A stretch of 59,097 nucleotides of DNA from Candidatus Zhuqueibacterota bacterium (lineage in GTDB: Bacteria; Zhuqueibacterota; Zhuqueibacteria; Residuimicrobiales; Residuimicrobiaceae): positions 1 through 59,097 of the forward strand of contig CAUJEL010000099.1 in the NCBI GenBank assembly GCA_963169875.1, in the 5' to 3' direction. Below are positions 50,979-59,097 of the stretch, piece after piece. Positions within the stretch are counted from its first letter, which is position 1; each line of letters begins with the position of its first letter. The notes under the pieces are model-generated. The model was not told where the DNA came from, did no database searches, and saw only the letters and a list, made by a program, of their open reading frames with translations. The position numbers and the translations under genes are program-made.

Positions 50979-52061
50979 TCAGGACGGAATGTTAGGGCGG
51001 TAACTTTTCACCTCTTCCTGGCGATTGAGCACGCGCAATGCGCCCAGAGCCAGTGCTTCCATCTCCTCTTCACCAGGTACGACGATAACCGGTGCGATAA
51101 ATTGTACCATTTTTTCGATCATTTTGATAAAGGTACTATCATAGGCAATGCCACCGGTTAGGATGATGGCCTGAACATCTCCATGTAAAACGGCAGCCAT
51201 GGCTGCGATGTTCTTGCCAATCTGGTAAGCCATGGCGCCATAGAGCAGTTTCGCGGGCCCATCGCCTGCGAGTGCTCTTTGCGAAACCTGGCGCATGTCA
51301 TTGGTGCCAAGGTGCGCCACCATGCCACCCTTGCCGGTGATCATTCTGGCCACTTCTTTTTCAGAGTACTTGCCGGAGAAGCATAGTTTCGCCAAATCTC
51401 CGGCCGGCAGGGTTCCTGAGCGTTCGGGGGATAATGGGCCCTCCCCGTTCAAGGCGTTGTTGACATCGATGACACGACCCTTTTGATGCGCGGCAATGGA
51501 CACCCCCCCGCCAAGATGGGCGATCACCAGATTAAGATTCTGGTAGGCTTGTCCGAGCTTGTCTGCAGCTTTGCGACCAACCGCTTTATGATTGAGGGCG
51601 TGAAAAATGCTCACTCTGGGCAGAAGCGGATGTCCCGATATGCGCGCCACGTCCTGCAGCTCATCCACCACCACCGGATCGACGATATAAGCGGGGCGGT
51701 TGTATGCACGGGACAGCTGCTTCGCCAGAATTCCGCCGAGATTGGAGGCATGTTCTCCCATGACGCCCAACTGCAAATCGTTCAGCAAAACCTCATCGAC
51801 AGCATAAGTGCCGCTGGGAATAGGACGAATCAGGCCACCGCGTCCCACAAAACAATCTATGGATTCGGGGCTGATGCCCCGTTCAGTCAATATCTCCTCA
51901 ATGGCTTCGAGGCGAAAATCGAGTTGACTGATGATGGTCGGAAAGTTCGCCAGCATCTCTGCGGGGTGATGCAAATTTTCGCTGAATTGCTCCACTTCGT
52001 CGTGGTAGAGTGCCACCTTGGTAGAAGTCGATCCGGGATTCAGGGCTAATATTTTGTACAC
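50979..52061 (-). CDS. buk: Butyrate kinase
   Basis: 360 residues of the acetokinase (ASKHA) family. Typical parts are L-A-L-N-P-G-S-T-S-T-K-V-A near 5, V-G-R-G-G-L near 73, N-L-V-I-A-H-L-G-G-G-V-S near 177, and I-L-T-G-G-I-A-Y near 300. It makes ATP and butyrate (or a branched acid) from the acyl phosphate produced by Ptb. It starts ten bases after apt and is separated from ptb by the VapBC pair. Confidence 0.93.
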   Translation of the reverse strand: MYKILALNPGSTSTKVALYHDEVEQFSENLHHPAEMLANFPTIISQLDFRLEAIEEILTERGISPESIDCFVGRGGLIRPIPSGTYAVDEVLLNDLQLGVMGEHASNLGGILAKQLSRAYNRPAYIVDPVVVDELQDVARISGHPLLPRVSIFHALNHKAVGRKAADKLGQAYQNLNLVIAHLGGGVSIAAHQKGRVIDVNNALNGEGPLSPERSGTLPAGDLAKLCFSGKYSEKEVARMITGKGGMVAHLGTNDMRQVSQRALAGDGPAKLLYGAMAYQIGKNIAAMAAVLHGDVQAIILTGGIAYDSTFIKMIEKMVQFIAPVIVVPGEEEMEALALGALRVLNRQEEVKSYRPNIPS

Positions 52062-52071
52062 TCCACCTCCG

Positions 52072-52596
52072 TCAGGTCTCAGATTCTACATGCACCAGTG
52101 ATTCGACGCGATAGTCACCCAAGCGCTCCCGGCCTTTGAGAAAATCAAGTTCGATGAGGAAACAACAACCTGCCACCGTGGCGCCCAATTTTTCCACGAG
52201 GCGGATGGTTGCCTCCACCGTCCCTCCTGTTGCCAGGAGATCATCGACAACCAGGACGCGCTGGCCTTGCTGCAAGGCATCGATGTGCATCTCCAGAGAA
52301 TCCTGGCCATATTCCAGATCATAGGTTTCACGAATGGTTGCAGCGGGCAGTTTTCCCGGCTTTCGCACCGGGGCCATGCCGATCCCCCATTCATGCGCCA
52401 GAATGGCGGCGAAAATGAATCCGCGAGATTCAATGCCCACGACCTTGTCGAACCTTTCTTCCTTGAAGCGATCTTTCATGAGGCGCACGGACTCACGCAA
52501 TGCCTCGCCGTCGCCGGTCAGCGTGGTGATATCTTTGAAGATGATCCCTTTTTTGGGAAAGTCGGGGATACTGCGGATCTTGTCTGCAAGGTTCAT
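52072..52596 (-). CDS. apt: Adenine phosphoribosyltransferase
   Basis: 174 residues, the usual Apt length. I-R-S-I-P-D-F-P-K-K-G-I-I-F-K-D-I-T-T near the start is the family signature. The PRPP loop V-L-V-V-D-D-L-L-A-T-G-G-T is near 114-126, and G-I-E-S-R-G-F-I-F near 54 is the purine-side segment. It salvages adenine to AMP in the cytoplasm. It lies 27 bases downstream of asnS and ten bases upstream of buk on the same strand. Confidence 0.95.
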   Translation of the reverse strand: MNLADKIRSIPDFPKKGIIFKDITTLTGDGEALRESVRLMKDRFKEERFDKVVGIESRGFIFAAILAHEWGIGMAPVRKPGKLPAATIRETYDLEYGQDSLEMHIDALQQGQRVLVVDDLLATGGTVEATIRLVEKLGATVAGCCFLIELDFLKGRERLGDYRVESLVHVESET

Positions 52597-52623
52597 CAGT
52601 TACCTTTCACGGTGGATGAGTGA

Positions 52624-53919
52624 TTACGGATAGATGCGCGATATGGTGCGCGGGAATGGAATGGTTTCACGGATATGCTGCAAGCCGCAAAGCCAGGTCA
52701 CCGTTCGTTCCAGTCCCAGGCCAAAACCGGCATGGGGTACGCTGCCATATTTGCGCAGATCGAGATACCAATCAAAGGCTTCTTGCGGAAGATTGTGGGC
52801 CTTGATGCGCGCTAACAGGGCCTGTAAATCATCTTCGCGTTGACCGCCGCCAATGATTTCACCATATCCTTCGGGCGCCAGAACATCGACGCACAGCGCT
52901 CTGTCATTGCGTTGCGGATCGCGTTTCATATAAAAAGCCTTGACATCTGCGGGGTAATGGGTCACCATGACCGGACTGGCATATTTTTGTGAGATGATGG
53001 TTTCATCCGGGGCACCAAGATCATCGCCATAAACGAAAGAGGAGCCGGCGTCCTTGAGAATTTTGGCGGCATCATCATAATCGAGGCGCGGGAAGGGCTT
53101 TTGGATGGCTTCGAGTTTGGAGATATCCCGTTCGAGACGCTTGAGTTCCTCCTGGCGATTATCCAGCACGCGCTCGACGATATAGGCGATCAAGCCCTCG
53201 GCATATTGCATATCCATGGCGAGATCACAATAAGCCACTTCAGGTTCGATCATCCAGAATTCTGTGAGATGGCGGCGGGTCTTGGATTTTTCAGCGCGAA
53301 AAGTGGGACCGAAGCAATAGACCTTGCCAAACGCCATGGCTGCGGCTTCCATATAGAGCTGGCCGCTCTGCGTGAGATACGCTTTTTCGTCAAAATAATT
53401 CGTCTCGAAAAGCGTGGTAGTGCCTTCACAGGCCGCTGGGGTGAAAATGGGGGCATCGATCAAGGTGAAGCCGAGATTATCAAAGTAATCGCGGCAAGCG
53501 CGAATCACTTCATGTCTTACACGAAGCACAGCATGCTGCAGCGCTGACCTGAGCCAGAGATGGCGATGTTCCATGAGAAAATCGATGCCATGTTCTTTCG
53601 GACTGATGGGGAATTCACCCGCTACTTGCAAAATTTCGACGCCGGATATCTGCAGTTCAAATCCGCCTTTGGCGCGTTTGTCCTCTGTCACCGTGCCGGA
53701 GATGCGCGCCGAACTTTCTTGCGTCAGTGCGAGACAGGCGTCAAATAGCTCATCTGAAACATTGCCTTTGAACAGGACGCATTGGATAATGCCTGTGCCG
53801 TCACGGAGCATGATAAATTGCAGCTTGCCTTTCTGCGTGCTGTTGTAAATCCATCCCTGCAGGGTCACTTCTTGTCCGAGATATTTGGCGATATCCGCAA
53901 TGTAGGTCGTTTGTGCCAT
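52624..53919 (-). CDS. asnS: Asparaginyl-tRNA synthetase
   Basis: 431 residues, class IIb. The N-terminal OB anticodon-binding domain spans about 1-110 (V-T-L-Q-G-W-I-Y-N). Motif 2 lies near [16 protein letters not shown], and motif 3 is [12 protein letters not shown] near 397. The [14 protein letters not shown] segment favours AsnRS over AspRS, and the length fits. It charges tRNA-Asn directly, so the organism need not rely only on the amidotransferase route. It heads asnS-apt-buk. Confidence 0.95.
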   Translation of the reverse strand: MAQTTYIADIAKYLGQEVTLQGWIYNSTQKGKLQFIMLRDGTGIIQCVLFKGNVSDELFDACLALTQESSARISGTVTEDKRAKGGFELQISGVEILQVAGEFPISPKEHGIDFLMEHRHLWLRSALQHAVLRVRHEVIRACRDYFDNLGFTLIDAPIFTPAACEGTTTLFETNYFDEKAYLTQSGQLYMEAAAMAFGKVYCFGPTFRAEKSKTRRHLTEFWMIEPEVAYCDLAMDMQYAEGLIAYIVERVLDNRQEELKRLERDISKLEAIQKPFPRLDYDDAAKILKDAGSSFVYGDDLGAPDETIISQKYASPVMVTHYPADVKAFYMKRDPQRNDRALCVDVLAPEGYGEIIGGGQREDDLQALLARIKAHNLPQEAFDWYLDLRKYGSVPHAGFGLGLERTVTWLCGLQHIRETIPFPRTISRIYP

Positions 53920-54147
53920 GGGAAAATACCCTTTCTTCTAACCTGTTCTATCCATAAACCGCCGGGCGCGCCGTGGCGCCAAGCTGTTTTTATTATGATT
54001 ATCTAAATTATTTTGATGATCATTTCATGCAAGTCATTAAAGTCGCTTGAGATGCAATATTCAATAGATTACCCGCATTGCGGCTCCTGTGCGCGCGGCT
54101 GTGAACAATTCAGCCCGGAGGAGCAGGAAACGATTCTCTCTTTTGTC
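53920..54147. other. Intergenic region between the Usp gene and asnS
   Basis: 228 bases. No tRNA or terminator with a clear T run. A plus-strand frame from 54013 begins here with several Cys, but it runs antisense through the Usp gene and has no ribosome-binding site, so I leave it out. Confidence 0.4.
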
Positions 54148-54984
54148 TCACTTTGCCAGAAGAACAGCACAGGGGGAAGCGCGCAAGATATGATCTGTCG
54201 TGCTGCCCAGCAGAGCCTCACGCACGCGAGATCGGCCGTACGCGCCGATCGCAATCAGATCATACGCTTCCGCGCCAGCAGCTTTAGTAAGCTGTTCATC
54301 CGGATGGCCTCCGCTTACACAGTACTGTGCATTAATTTTATACTGGTCGAGATAGATTTGAGCTTCCTTGCATAAATGCTGTGCCAATTCTGCATCATCA
54401 TTTACGCATATAACCAAAACTGCAGCAGACAAATTTTCTGCGAGCAGGGCAACGTGCTGCAAGGCGCGATTGGCGTGAATGGAGCCATCATAGCCCACCA
54501 GGATTTTCCGGATTGGTTTATAGACAGTCTTGACGATGAGCAAAGGCTTGTGAATCAAGCGGGAGACCGCTTCGACCGTAGCGCCGAGCGCTTTTTTCTC
54601 CCAACGCGCAAATTCGCCTCGTTGCCCGAGAATCATCAAATCAGCTATCTGGGCTCTCTCGGCGATGATGTCGACCGGTGCACCGGCAATTTTTTCACAA
54701 CTGAAAGAGACCCCTGCTGTGACGAGCCGTTCACTGCATTTATCGAGAATTTTCTGACTTTTCTCTTCAAGTAATTGTTTAGATGCATCCTGATAACTGC
54801 CCGATGGAACGATAGATATAAATCCATCAGAACCAACCGCTGATGCCCATTCAAAGATGCGGATGTCGGCAACGGTGAGAACCCATAAGTGGCTGCTGTA
54901 TCTCTTCGCCAGGTCTATTCCGTAAGCAAGTACAGCGTCCGTATAGGCGGACCCATCGACGGCGAGCATGATACTTTTGAACAT
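54148..54984 (-). CDS. Tandem universal stress protein (two UspA domains)
   Basis: 278 residues comprising two Usp domains. The first (1-145) opens F-K-S-I-M-L-A-V-D-G-S-A-Y-T-D and contains L-M-I-L-G-Q-R-G-E-F. The second (about 158-278) opens K-I-L-V-G-Y-D-G-S-I-H-A-N and ends with the ATP-loop-like A-I-G-A-Y-G-R-S-R-V-R-E-A-L-L-G-S-T. The G-x2-G-x9-G-S/T pattern is complete only in the second domain, suggesting that one carries the nucleotide. The role is a stress-linked cytosolic nucleotide-binding protein. It follows gpsA by 48 bases. Confidence 0.92.
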   Translation of the reverse strand: MFKSIMLAVDGSAYTDAVLAYGIDLAKRYSSHLWVLTVADIRIFEWASAVGSDGFISIVPSGSYQDASKQLLEEKSQKILDKCSERLVTAGVSFSCEKIAGAPVDIIAERAQIADLMILGQRGEFARWEKKALGATVEAVSRLIHKPLLIVKTVYKPIRKILVGYDGSIHANRALQHVALLAENLSAAVLVICVNDDAELAQHLCKEAQIYLDQYKINAQYCVSGGHPDEQLTKAAGAEAYDLIAIGAYGRSRVREALLGSTTDHILRASPCAVLLAK

Positions 54985-55032
54985 GATAGCCTCCTTGCCG
55001 TATGATGAAGAGAGTCCGGGATTGGCTGCCCC

Positions 55033-56040
55033 TTACCAAATCTCCGGCTTGACCTCACGGTTCATGAGTTCTTCCAGGGCTTGACGAGGTTCTTTATCTT
55101 CGAAAAGGATATAGTGAACCTGTTCGCAGATGGGCAATTCGACGTTGTGCGCCCTGGCGAGTGCTACAGCGGACTTGCACGTGCGCACGCCTTCAGCGAC
55201 CATGGTCATGCTTTGCAGAATGTCATCCAATTTTCGTCCCAGTCCAAGCTGTTCCCCCAGATAGCGGTTTCTGCTGTGGCGGCTCATGCAGGTGACGATG
55301 AGATCGCCCATGCCGGAGAGTCCGGCGAAGGTCTGCAATTCCGCCCCCAATTTTCTGCCCAGGCGCGCAATTTCAGCCAAACCCCGGGGCTGCAGCGCAG
55401 CCTTGGTATTGTCGCCAAAACCGGAGCCATCGCAGATACCGGCCGCGATGGCGATGACATTTTTCAGCGCCCCTCCCAATTCCACGCCCGCCACATCCCC
55501 GCTGCGATACAATCTAAATGTACGGCTGACCAGCAAACGCTGCAATGAACCCGCCACATGTTCCGATTCCGACGCCACGACGACGGCTGTCGGGATCTTT
55601 CGACTCACTTCCTCCGCATGGCTGGGACCTGACAGCACAGCATACTTGGCAGCCGGAAAATCCGGCAGCTCTTGCCGGACTACTTCGGACATCCGCATCT
55701 GGGTGCCGTTTTCGATGCCCTTGGCGCAATTGACAATAAAGGCGTTCGGTTCAGGATCGATTTCAGCCACCTGTTTCAGTAAAAGACGGACAATATGAGA
55801 AGGAACAACCACGAGGATCACGTCAGCTGCTTGAAGGCTTTGGCCTAAATCAGAGGTGATGGTTATGTCATCGTTGATGCGAATGCCTTTAAGTACCGAT
55901 TCACGCGTCCGTTCTTTTCGCAGCCGTTGTGCTTCATTGGCATCGAATTCCCAGAGAGCAACGCGGTGGCCGATATCCGCCGAGTAATTAGCCAGGGCGA
56001 TGCCCCAACCGCCTGCGCCAAGAACACAAATATTGCTCAA
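55033..56040 (-). CDS. gpsA: Glycerol-3-phosphate dehydrogenase (NAD(P)+)
   Basis: 335 residues. The Rossmann loop V-L-G-A-G-G-W-G-I-A-L-A is near 6-17. L-S-G-P-S-H-A-E-E-V near 136 and A-L-K-N-V-I-A-I-A-A-G near 186 carry the catalytic Lys. G-L-S-G-M-G-D-L-I-V-T-C near 243 is the family signature. It makes sn-glycerol-3-phosphate for phospholipid synthesis. It starts 17 bases after purM on the same strand. Confidence 0.96.
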   Translation of the reverse strand: MSNICVLGAGGWGIALANYSADIGHRVALWEFDANEAQRLRKERTRESVLKGIRINDDITITSDLGQSLQAADVILVVVPSHIVRLLLKQVAEIDPEPNAFIVNCAKGIENGTQMRMSEVVRQELPDFPAAKYAVLSGPSHAEEVSRKIPTAVVVASESEHVAGSLQRLLVSRTFRLYRSGDVAGVELGGALKNVIAIAAGICDGSGFGDNTKAALQPRGLAEIARLGRKLGAELQTFAGLSGMGDLIVTCMSRHSRNRYLGEQLGLGRKLDDILQSMTMVAEGVRTCKSAVALARAHNVELPICEQVHYILFEDKEPRQALEELMNREVKPEIW

Positions 56041-56057
56041 AACGATCTCCTCTTGGT

Positions 56058-57062
56058 TTATTGAGTGATCTCGCCGATGATGATTGGTGTCTCATCAATT
56101 TGCTTCAAGGCTCCCACAACTCTGTCCACTCCTTCCTGATGCACGATAAAAACGATGCCCACGCCCAGATTGAAGACGCGGCGCATCTCGGTGTCTGTGA
56201 TTTCGCCTGCATTCTGGATGAGCTGGAACAGAGGTGGAATCTGCCAGGCTGAATAATCGATATGCAATTTCAGGCCCTCGCGCAGCAGGCGGTTGGTATT
56301 GCCTTCGATGCCTCCACCGGTTATGTGGCTGATTCCACAGACAGCCTGATCCCCGCGAATGGTGCGGACCGGCAGGCGATAACTCTTGTGCATCCGGAGG
56401 AGGGCGTCTCCCCAGGTCTCGCTCAGTTCATCCACGTGTGCGTCCAGGGAGATCCTGGCCTTTTCCAGCAGCACCTTACGGGCGAGCGAATACCCGTTTG
56501 TGTGCAGCCCCGTTGATGGCAGTGCGATGAGCCGGTCGCCGGGCTGAATGCGCGAGCCGTCGATGATCTGATCGCGATTGACCGCACCAATGATGGTTCC
56601 TGCGAGATCGTAATCGCCGGGTGCATAAAAACCGGGCATTTCAGCCGTTTCTCCGCCAATGAGGGCGCACTCATTTTCCTGACAGGCTTTTGCCATGCCA
56701 CCCACGATTTCAGCCATGACCTGCGGGTCGAGTCGGCCAAGGCCGACATAATCCAGAAAAAAAAGCGGATCAGCGCCGCAGGTCATGATATCGTTAACGC
56801 AATGATTCACCAGATCCTGTCCGACGGTGTTGTGCCGGTTCAACAAAAAAGCAATTTTTAGTTTGGTGCCAACTCCATCGATGCTGGAGACAATGACGGG
56901 CCTGGAATATTTTTCCAGATCGAGTTCATAAAATCCCGCAAAGAGTCCGATATCCTTCAGGACGCGGGCGTTGAAAGTGCTTTTCGCCAATGCAGCAATT
57001 TTTTTTGTCGACTCTTCAGCCGCTTGCAAATTGACGCCTGAATGTTGATAGGTTAATCCCAC
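56058..57062 (-). CDS. purM: Phosphoribosylformylglycinamidine cyclo-ligase
   Basis: 334 residues. M-G-L-T-Y-Q-H-S-G-V-N at the start, V-S-S-I-D-G-V-G-T-K-L-K-I near 58, N-D-I-M-T-C-G-A-D-P-L-F-F-L-D-Y near 90 and A-L-I-G-G-E-T-A-E-M-P-G-F-Y near 133 are PurM signatures. It makes AIR in purine synthesis. It lies two bases downstream of the DUF4416 gene and is followed by gpsA, forming a compact minus-strand operon. Confidence 0.96.
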   Translation of the reverse strand: MGLTYQHSGVNLQAAEESTKKIAALAKSTFNARVLKDIGLFAGFYELDLEKYSRPVIVSSIDGVGTKLKIAFLLNRHNTVGQDLVNHCVNDIMTCGADPLFFLDYVGLGRLDPQVMAEIVGGMAKACQENECALIGGETAEMPGFYAPGDYDLAGTIIGAVNRDQIIDGSRIQPGDRLIALPSTGLHTNGYSLARKVLLEKARISLDAHVDELSETWGDALLRMHKSYRLPVRTIRGDQAVCGISHITGGGIEGNTNRLLREGLKLHIDYSAWQIPPLFQLIQNAGEITDTEMRRVFNLGVGIVFIVHQEGVDRVVGALKQIDETPIIIGEITQ

Positions 57063-57064
57063 GG

Positions 57065-57586
57065 TTATGATCCTCTTTCTACATATTTATGTCGCAACCG
57101 GGTTAGAAACGCCCGTGTACTTTCTTCGAGGTAATCCGGATAGGTCCAGGGGTTGGCCTGGAAGGCGCCGTCGCGCCAATACAGCTGGACATCGCCAAAG
57201 ATGCCGCGTCCAAGATAGATGCGATGGCTGAAATTTTTGGTCGTAGCGAGTATGAATTTGGCGGCTTCCAGGTAACCCGGGTCCAGATTGACGCGCCGGT
57301 TTCCATCCACGGCGGATTGGTTTTCGATCGCGTTAGTGGCTAATTTTATGGCCACGATATCCATGGGATCGATGAACCGGTCGAAGGCCAGGAGATACTT
57401 GTATAGCGGCGTTCCCATCTCTTTCTGATAATACCTGGTGTGATCGAACAACAGAATGGTACTTGTATGAGAACACGGTCCATAGAGTTGCAGCAACTGG
57501 TCGACGGCATCGTTGCGGACCGCTTCGTCTTGATAGCAGACCGCGCATATCAATTGCACCGCTGGAAAAGTTCGCACGGTTCCCAT
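57065..57586 (-). CDS. DUF4416 family protein
   Basis: 173 residues. A-V-C-Y-Q-D-E-A-V near 15, F-D-H-T-R-Y-Y-Q-K-E-M-G near 47, D-P-G-Y-L-E-A-A-K-F-I-L-A-T-T near 101 and W-T-Y-P-D-Y near 145 match the DUF4416 pattern I know. No biochemical role is known. The conserved His, Asp and Tyr set could form an active site, which is speculation. It overlaps no neighbour but ends two bases before purM, suggesting co-translation. Confidence 0.85.
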   Translation of the reverse strand: MGTVRTFPAVQLICAVCYQDEAVRNDAVDQLLQLYGPCSHTSTILLFDHTRYYQKEMGTPLYKYLLAFDRFIDPMDIVAIKLATNAIENQSAVDGNRRVNLDPGYLEAAKFILATTKNFSHRIYLGRGIFGDVQLYWRDGAFQANPWTYPDYLEESTRAFLTRLRHKYVERGS

Positions 57587-57625
57587 GGATGGCTCATAAA
57601 GTAAGTATAATGCCCCAACTGAGTG

Positions 57626-58276
57626 TCAGGGTTGTTTGACCTTGCTGATCTTTTTAAGAGAAGCGCCGCATAACGGGCAAAATCGCCACTGTGCGTTTGG
57701 GAAAAGATGGTTGATATCATTTGTGCACTGCATGATGAAGAGCGGTTCAAACTCCATGCGCACGGTTTTTCCATTTTCCTGATCCAGCTGCAGACGAAAA
57801 TCACCCCGATCTGTTTTGCCGATGAGATAGGCGTCCGAAACCTCAGGCCGCAGCATTCTGGCTCTGGTTTCATCGCCATCCCAATCTTTCAGAAGAACTT
57901 CAATTTCTATGTCGCTCCAGTGGCGATATCCCTCAGCATCTATGTCGTTGTATTGACTTCTGTGTACTGGTTCGATATATTTTTTCCAAAAAACGCGGCG
58001 CGGCCGGCATTGTATTTCAGCGATGTTTTCAAAAGAGACCCGCTCACCGGATTCCAGCGGTATGGAAGTAATCGTTGGATAATCTGAAGGCAGATAAACG
58101 CCATAGCCGGCAAAAATGAATTCAATTCTGACGTTTTTGACATAAATCGGTGGTTTGCTGGAATCCGGGAATACTCTGCTGTTGAAAATATTCAGAACCT
58201 GGTCTTGGGCCTGACTGCAGCAGGCCCAAAAAAGACAGGCCGCAAAAACCATGGGGCGTGCCGGGATGAATTTCAT
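57626..58276 (-). CDS. Exported hypothetical protein with C-terminal zinc ribbon
   Basis: 216 residues. A signal peptide (to about residue 23, ending C-C-S-Q-A-Q) is followed by a beta-rich domain with Y-G-V-Y-L-P-S-D-Y-P and V-S-F-E-N-I-A-E-I-Q-C-R-P-R-R-V-F-W-K-K-Y. The C-terminal segment M-Q-C-T-N-D-I-N-H-L-F-P-N-A-Q-W-R-F-C-P-L-C-G has three Cys and a His that could bind metal. No family is recognised. It lies 39 bases upstream of DUF4416 on the same strand. Confidence 0.7.
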   Translation of the reverse strand: MKFIPARPMVFAACLFWACCSQAQDQVLNIFNSRVFPDSSKPPIYVKNVRIEFIFAGYGVYLPSDYPTITSIPLESGERVSFENIAEIQCRPRRVFWKKYIEPVHRSQYNDIDAEGYRHWSDIEIEVLLKDWDGDETRARMLRPEVSDAYLIGKTDRGDFRLQLDQENGKTVRMEFEPLFIMQCTNDINHLFPNAQWRFCPLCGASLKKISKVKQP

Positions 58277-58372
58277 GGCGATTGCCTCCTGATTGGAATA
58301 CTACGATTTGCAATAGATCTTTTTTAGCCAGGATATCTTTATAAATCTATTAAATTTATTATAAAATATCAA

Positions 58373-58400
58373 GAAAAAAAGCCCTCCGGCCAGAGGGTTT
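58373..58400 (-). terminator. Terminator after the S4-domain gene
   Basis: On the minus strand CCCTC pairs with GAGGG around TGGCCG, followed by C and seven T residues. It ends the ftsH-S4 transcript and isolates the downstream hypothetical gene. Confidence 0.88.
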
Positions 58401-58440
58401 GGTAGCGATACACGCAAGATTACGTTCAGATGCCTGCATC

Positions 58441-58875
58441 TCATCTCCAGGGATTGGCATCTTTGCGCAGGTTTTCGATGCGGCGGCGTTCCTTTTTAGT
58501 AGGTCGTCCTTTATACTTCGGTTTGGCTTGTTTCACTGCCTGCGCATAAAGCTGCAATAATTCGCGTTCCTGCTGGCTCATCTCTCTCTCGTGCACCACA
58601 TACAGCTCTTTTGCCAGGGTAGCGGAGATGCTGCGCATGCATAATTTCACCACCTCCAGGTCCAGATAATGGCCGCCGGTCATGCGAATAGTGAGCCTGT
58701 CACCTGGCTTAATATCCTTTGCGGGTTTGGCCACGTGCCCATTGACCTTAACCCTGCGTTCTTCACAGGCCTCGGTGGCCAGGGTGCGCGTTTTAAAAAG
58801 GCGCGCAATTTTCAGCCATTTATCGAGGCGCTGGGTGGATTGTGAATCCGGATGCGATTTTTCCTCCGCTGTCAT
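58441..58875 (-). CDS. hslR: S4-domain RNA-binding protein (Hsp15-like)
   Basis: 144 residues. The S4 domain spans about 16-75: Q-R-L-D-K-W-L-K-I-A-R-L-F-K-T-R-T-L-A-T-E-A then V-K-V-N-G-H-V-A-K-P-A-K-D-I-K-P-G-D. The basic C-terminal tail (K-Y-K-G-R-P-T-K-K-E-R-R-R) resembles heat-shock protein 15, which binds stalled 50S subunits carrying peptidyl-tRNA. Its ATG overlaps the ftsH stop in ATGA, and both belong to heat-shock or quality-control functions, which supports the Hsp15-like reading. Confidence 0.88.
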   Translation of the reverse strand: MTAEEKSHPDSQSTQRLDKWLKIARLFKTRTLATEACEERRVKVNGHVAKPAKDIKPGDRLTIRMTGGHYLDLEVVKLCMRSISATLAKELYVVHEREMSQQERELLQLYAQAVKQAKPKYKGRPTKKERRRIENLRKDANPWR

Positions 58876-59097
58876 GCTTGCTCCGTCGCCAATATTTCCT
58901 GCAATTCCTCTTTTTCAACCAGCTCTTTTTCGAGCAGGCGTGTGGCCAGGGTTTCCAGTTTGTCCCGTTTTTCATTGAGCAATGCCCGCACAGCCGTTTG
59001 TGCCTCTTCGATAAATTTTTTCACTTCGGCATCGATTTGAGCGGCCAGGGTTTCGCTATAGGCTTTGGATTCAGGCATTTCTGTGCCGAGAAACATG
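58872..59097 (-). CDS. ftsH: ATP-dependent zinc metalloprotease FtsH, C-terminal end (partial)
   Basis: Only the last 75 codons are in the window; the gene continues beyond base 59097. M-F-L-G-T-E-M, then Y-S-E-T-L-A-A-Q-I-D-A-E-V near 18-30 and R-D-K-L-E-T-L-A-T-R-L-L-E-K-E near 44-58 are the conserved end of the FtsH M41 protease domain. The visible first Met is therefore internal, not the start. FtsH degrades membrane and regulatory proteins. It overlaps the S4-domain gene by four bases. Confidence 0.9.
   Translation of the reverse strand, partial: MFLGTEMPESKAYSETLAAQIDAEVKKFIEEAQTAVRALLNEKRDKLETLATRLLEKELVEKEELQEILATEQA

Noticed and set aside
54013-54375. Plus-strand 120-codon frame beginning in the Usp-asnS gap, rich in Cys
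   Set aside because: Two thirds is antisense to the Usp gene and there is no ribosome-binding site. The first 45 codons look protein-like but cannot be supported alone.

Overview
The window is a mid-GC stretch of bacterial chromosome, densely packed with housekeeping genes. The genome probably belongs to an uncultured member of the Fibrobacterota-Chlorobiota-Bacteroidota (FCB) superphylum, in the Calditrichota/KSB1/Ignavibacteria neighbourhood. That placement is inference. It rests on a secreted protein with a type IX secretion style C-terminal tail carrying NYPNPFN, a second secreted protein with a related tail, a PorV-like outer-membrane barrel, and a TonB-dependent receptor with a carboxypeptidase-regulatory-like N-terminal domain. 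There are no rRNA genes, CRISPR arrays or insertion sequences.

Layout. Positions 1-1.5 kb hold a helicase/exonuclease pair like MrfA-MrfB. Positions 1.7-14.8 kb are a translation block: a free-standing Ala-tRNA editing protein, five tRNAs, thrS-infC-rpmI-rplT-pheS-pheT, then a coiled-coil gene, zapA, a rod-shaped RNA that looks like 6S RNA, rny, a YmdB-type phosphoesterase, folD and tRNA-Arg. A TPR gene follows. Then come leuS and tRNA-Pro on the minus strand and a six-gene minus-strand run tdh-kbl-ispG-(unknown Rossmann protein)-PfkB kinase-glycosyltransferase. At 26-29 kb there is a secreted phospholipase D-like nuclease and a lipoprotein. At 29.2-34.4 kb lies an iron-uptake operon: DtxR-type repressor, FeoA, FeoB and a TonB-dependent receptor. 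Positions 34.4-46 kb are on the minus strand: DUF72, a tiny membrane protein, an FmdB-type zinc ribbon and a DUF6132-like protein; an NfeD/slipin pair; ComM; a secreted (alpha/alpha)6 glycosidase-like protein; a metallophosphatase-like protein; and a PorV-OmpA-AMIN fusion. Positions 46-59 kb hold a secreted NHL-propeller protein, ptb and buk separated by a VapBC module, apt, asnS, a double Usp protein, gpsA, purM, DUF4416, an exported zinc-ribbon protein, an S4 protein and the 3' end of ftsH.

The main discovery is two genes interrupted by a single in-frame TGA: 44116-43142 and 35025-34852, both on the minus strand. In each case the reading frame continues as convincing protein past the TGA. 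The TGA sits in a redox-like motif (C-G-TGA and TGA-x4-C). A perfect 7-8 bp hairpin with a three-base loop beginning GG follows, 28 or 23 nt after the TGA. These are the positional and structural rules of a bacterial SECIS element. I therefore annotate both as candidate selenoproteins of families I cannot name as known selenoproteins. All selenocysteine machinery genes lie outside the window.

Other points of note are the 6S-like RNA beside zapA, an AUU start codon for infC, the toxin-antitoxin pair wedged into the butyrate operon, and an orphan structured transcript near 38.4 kb.
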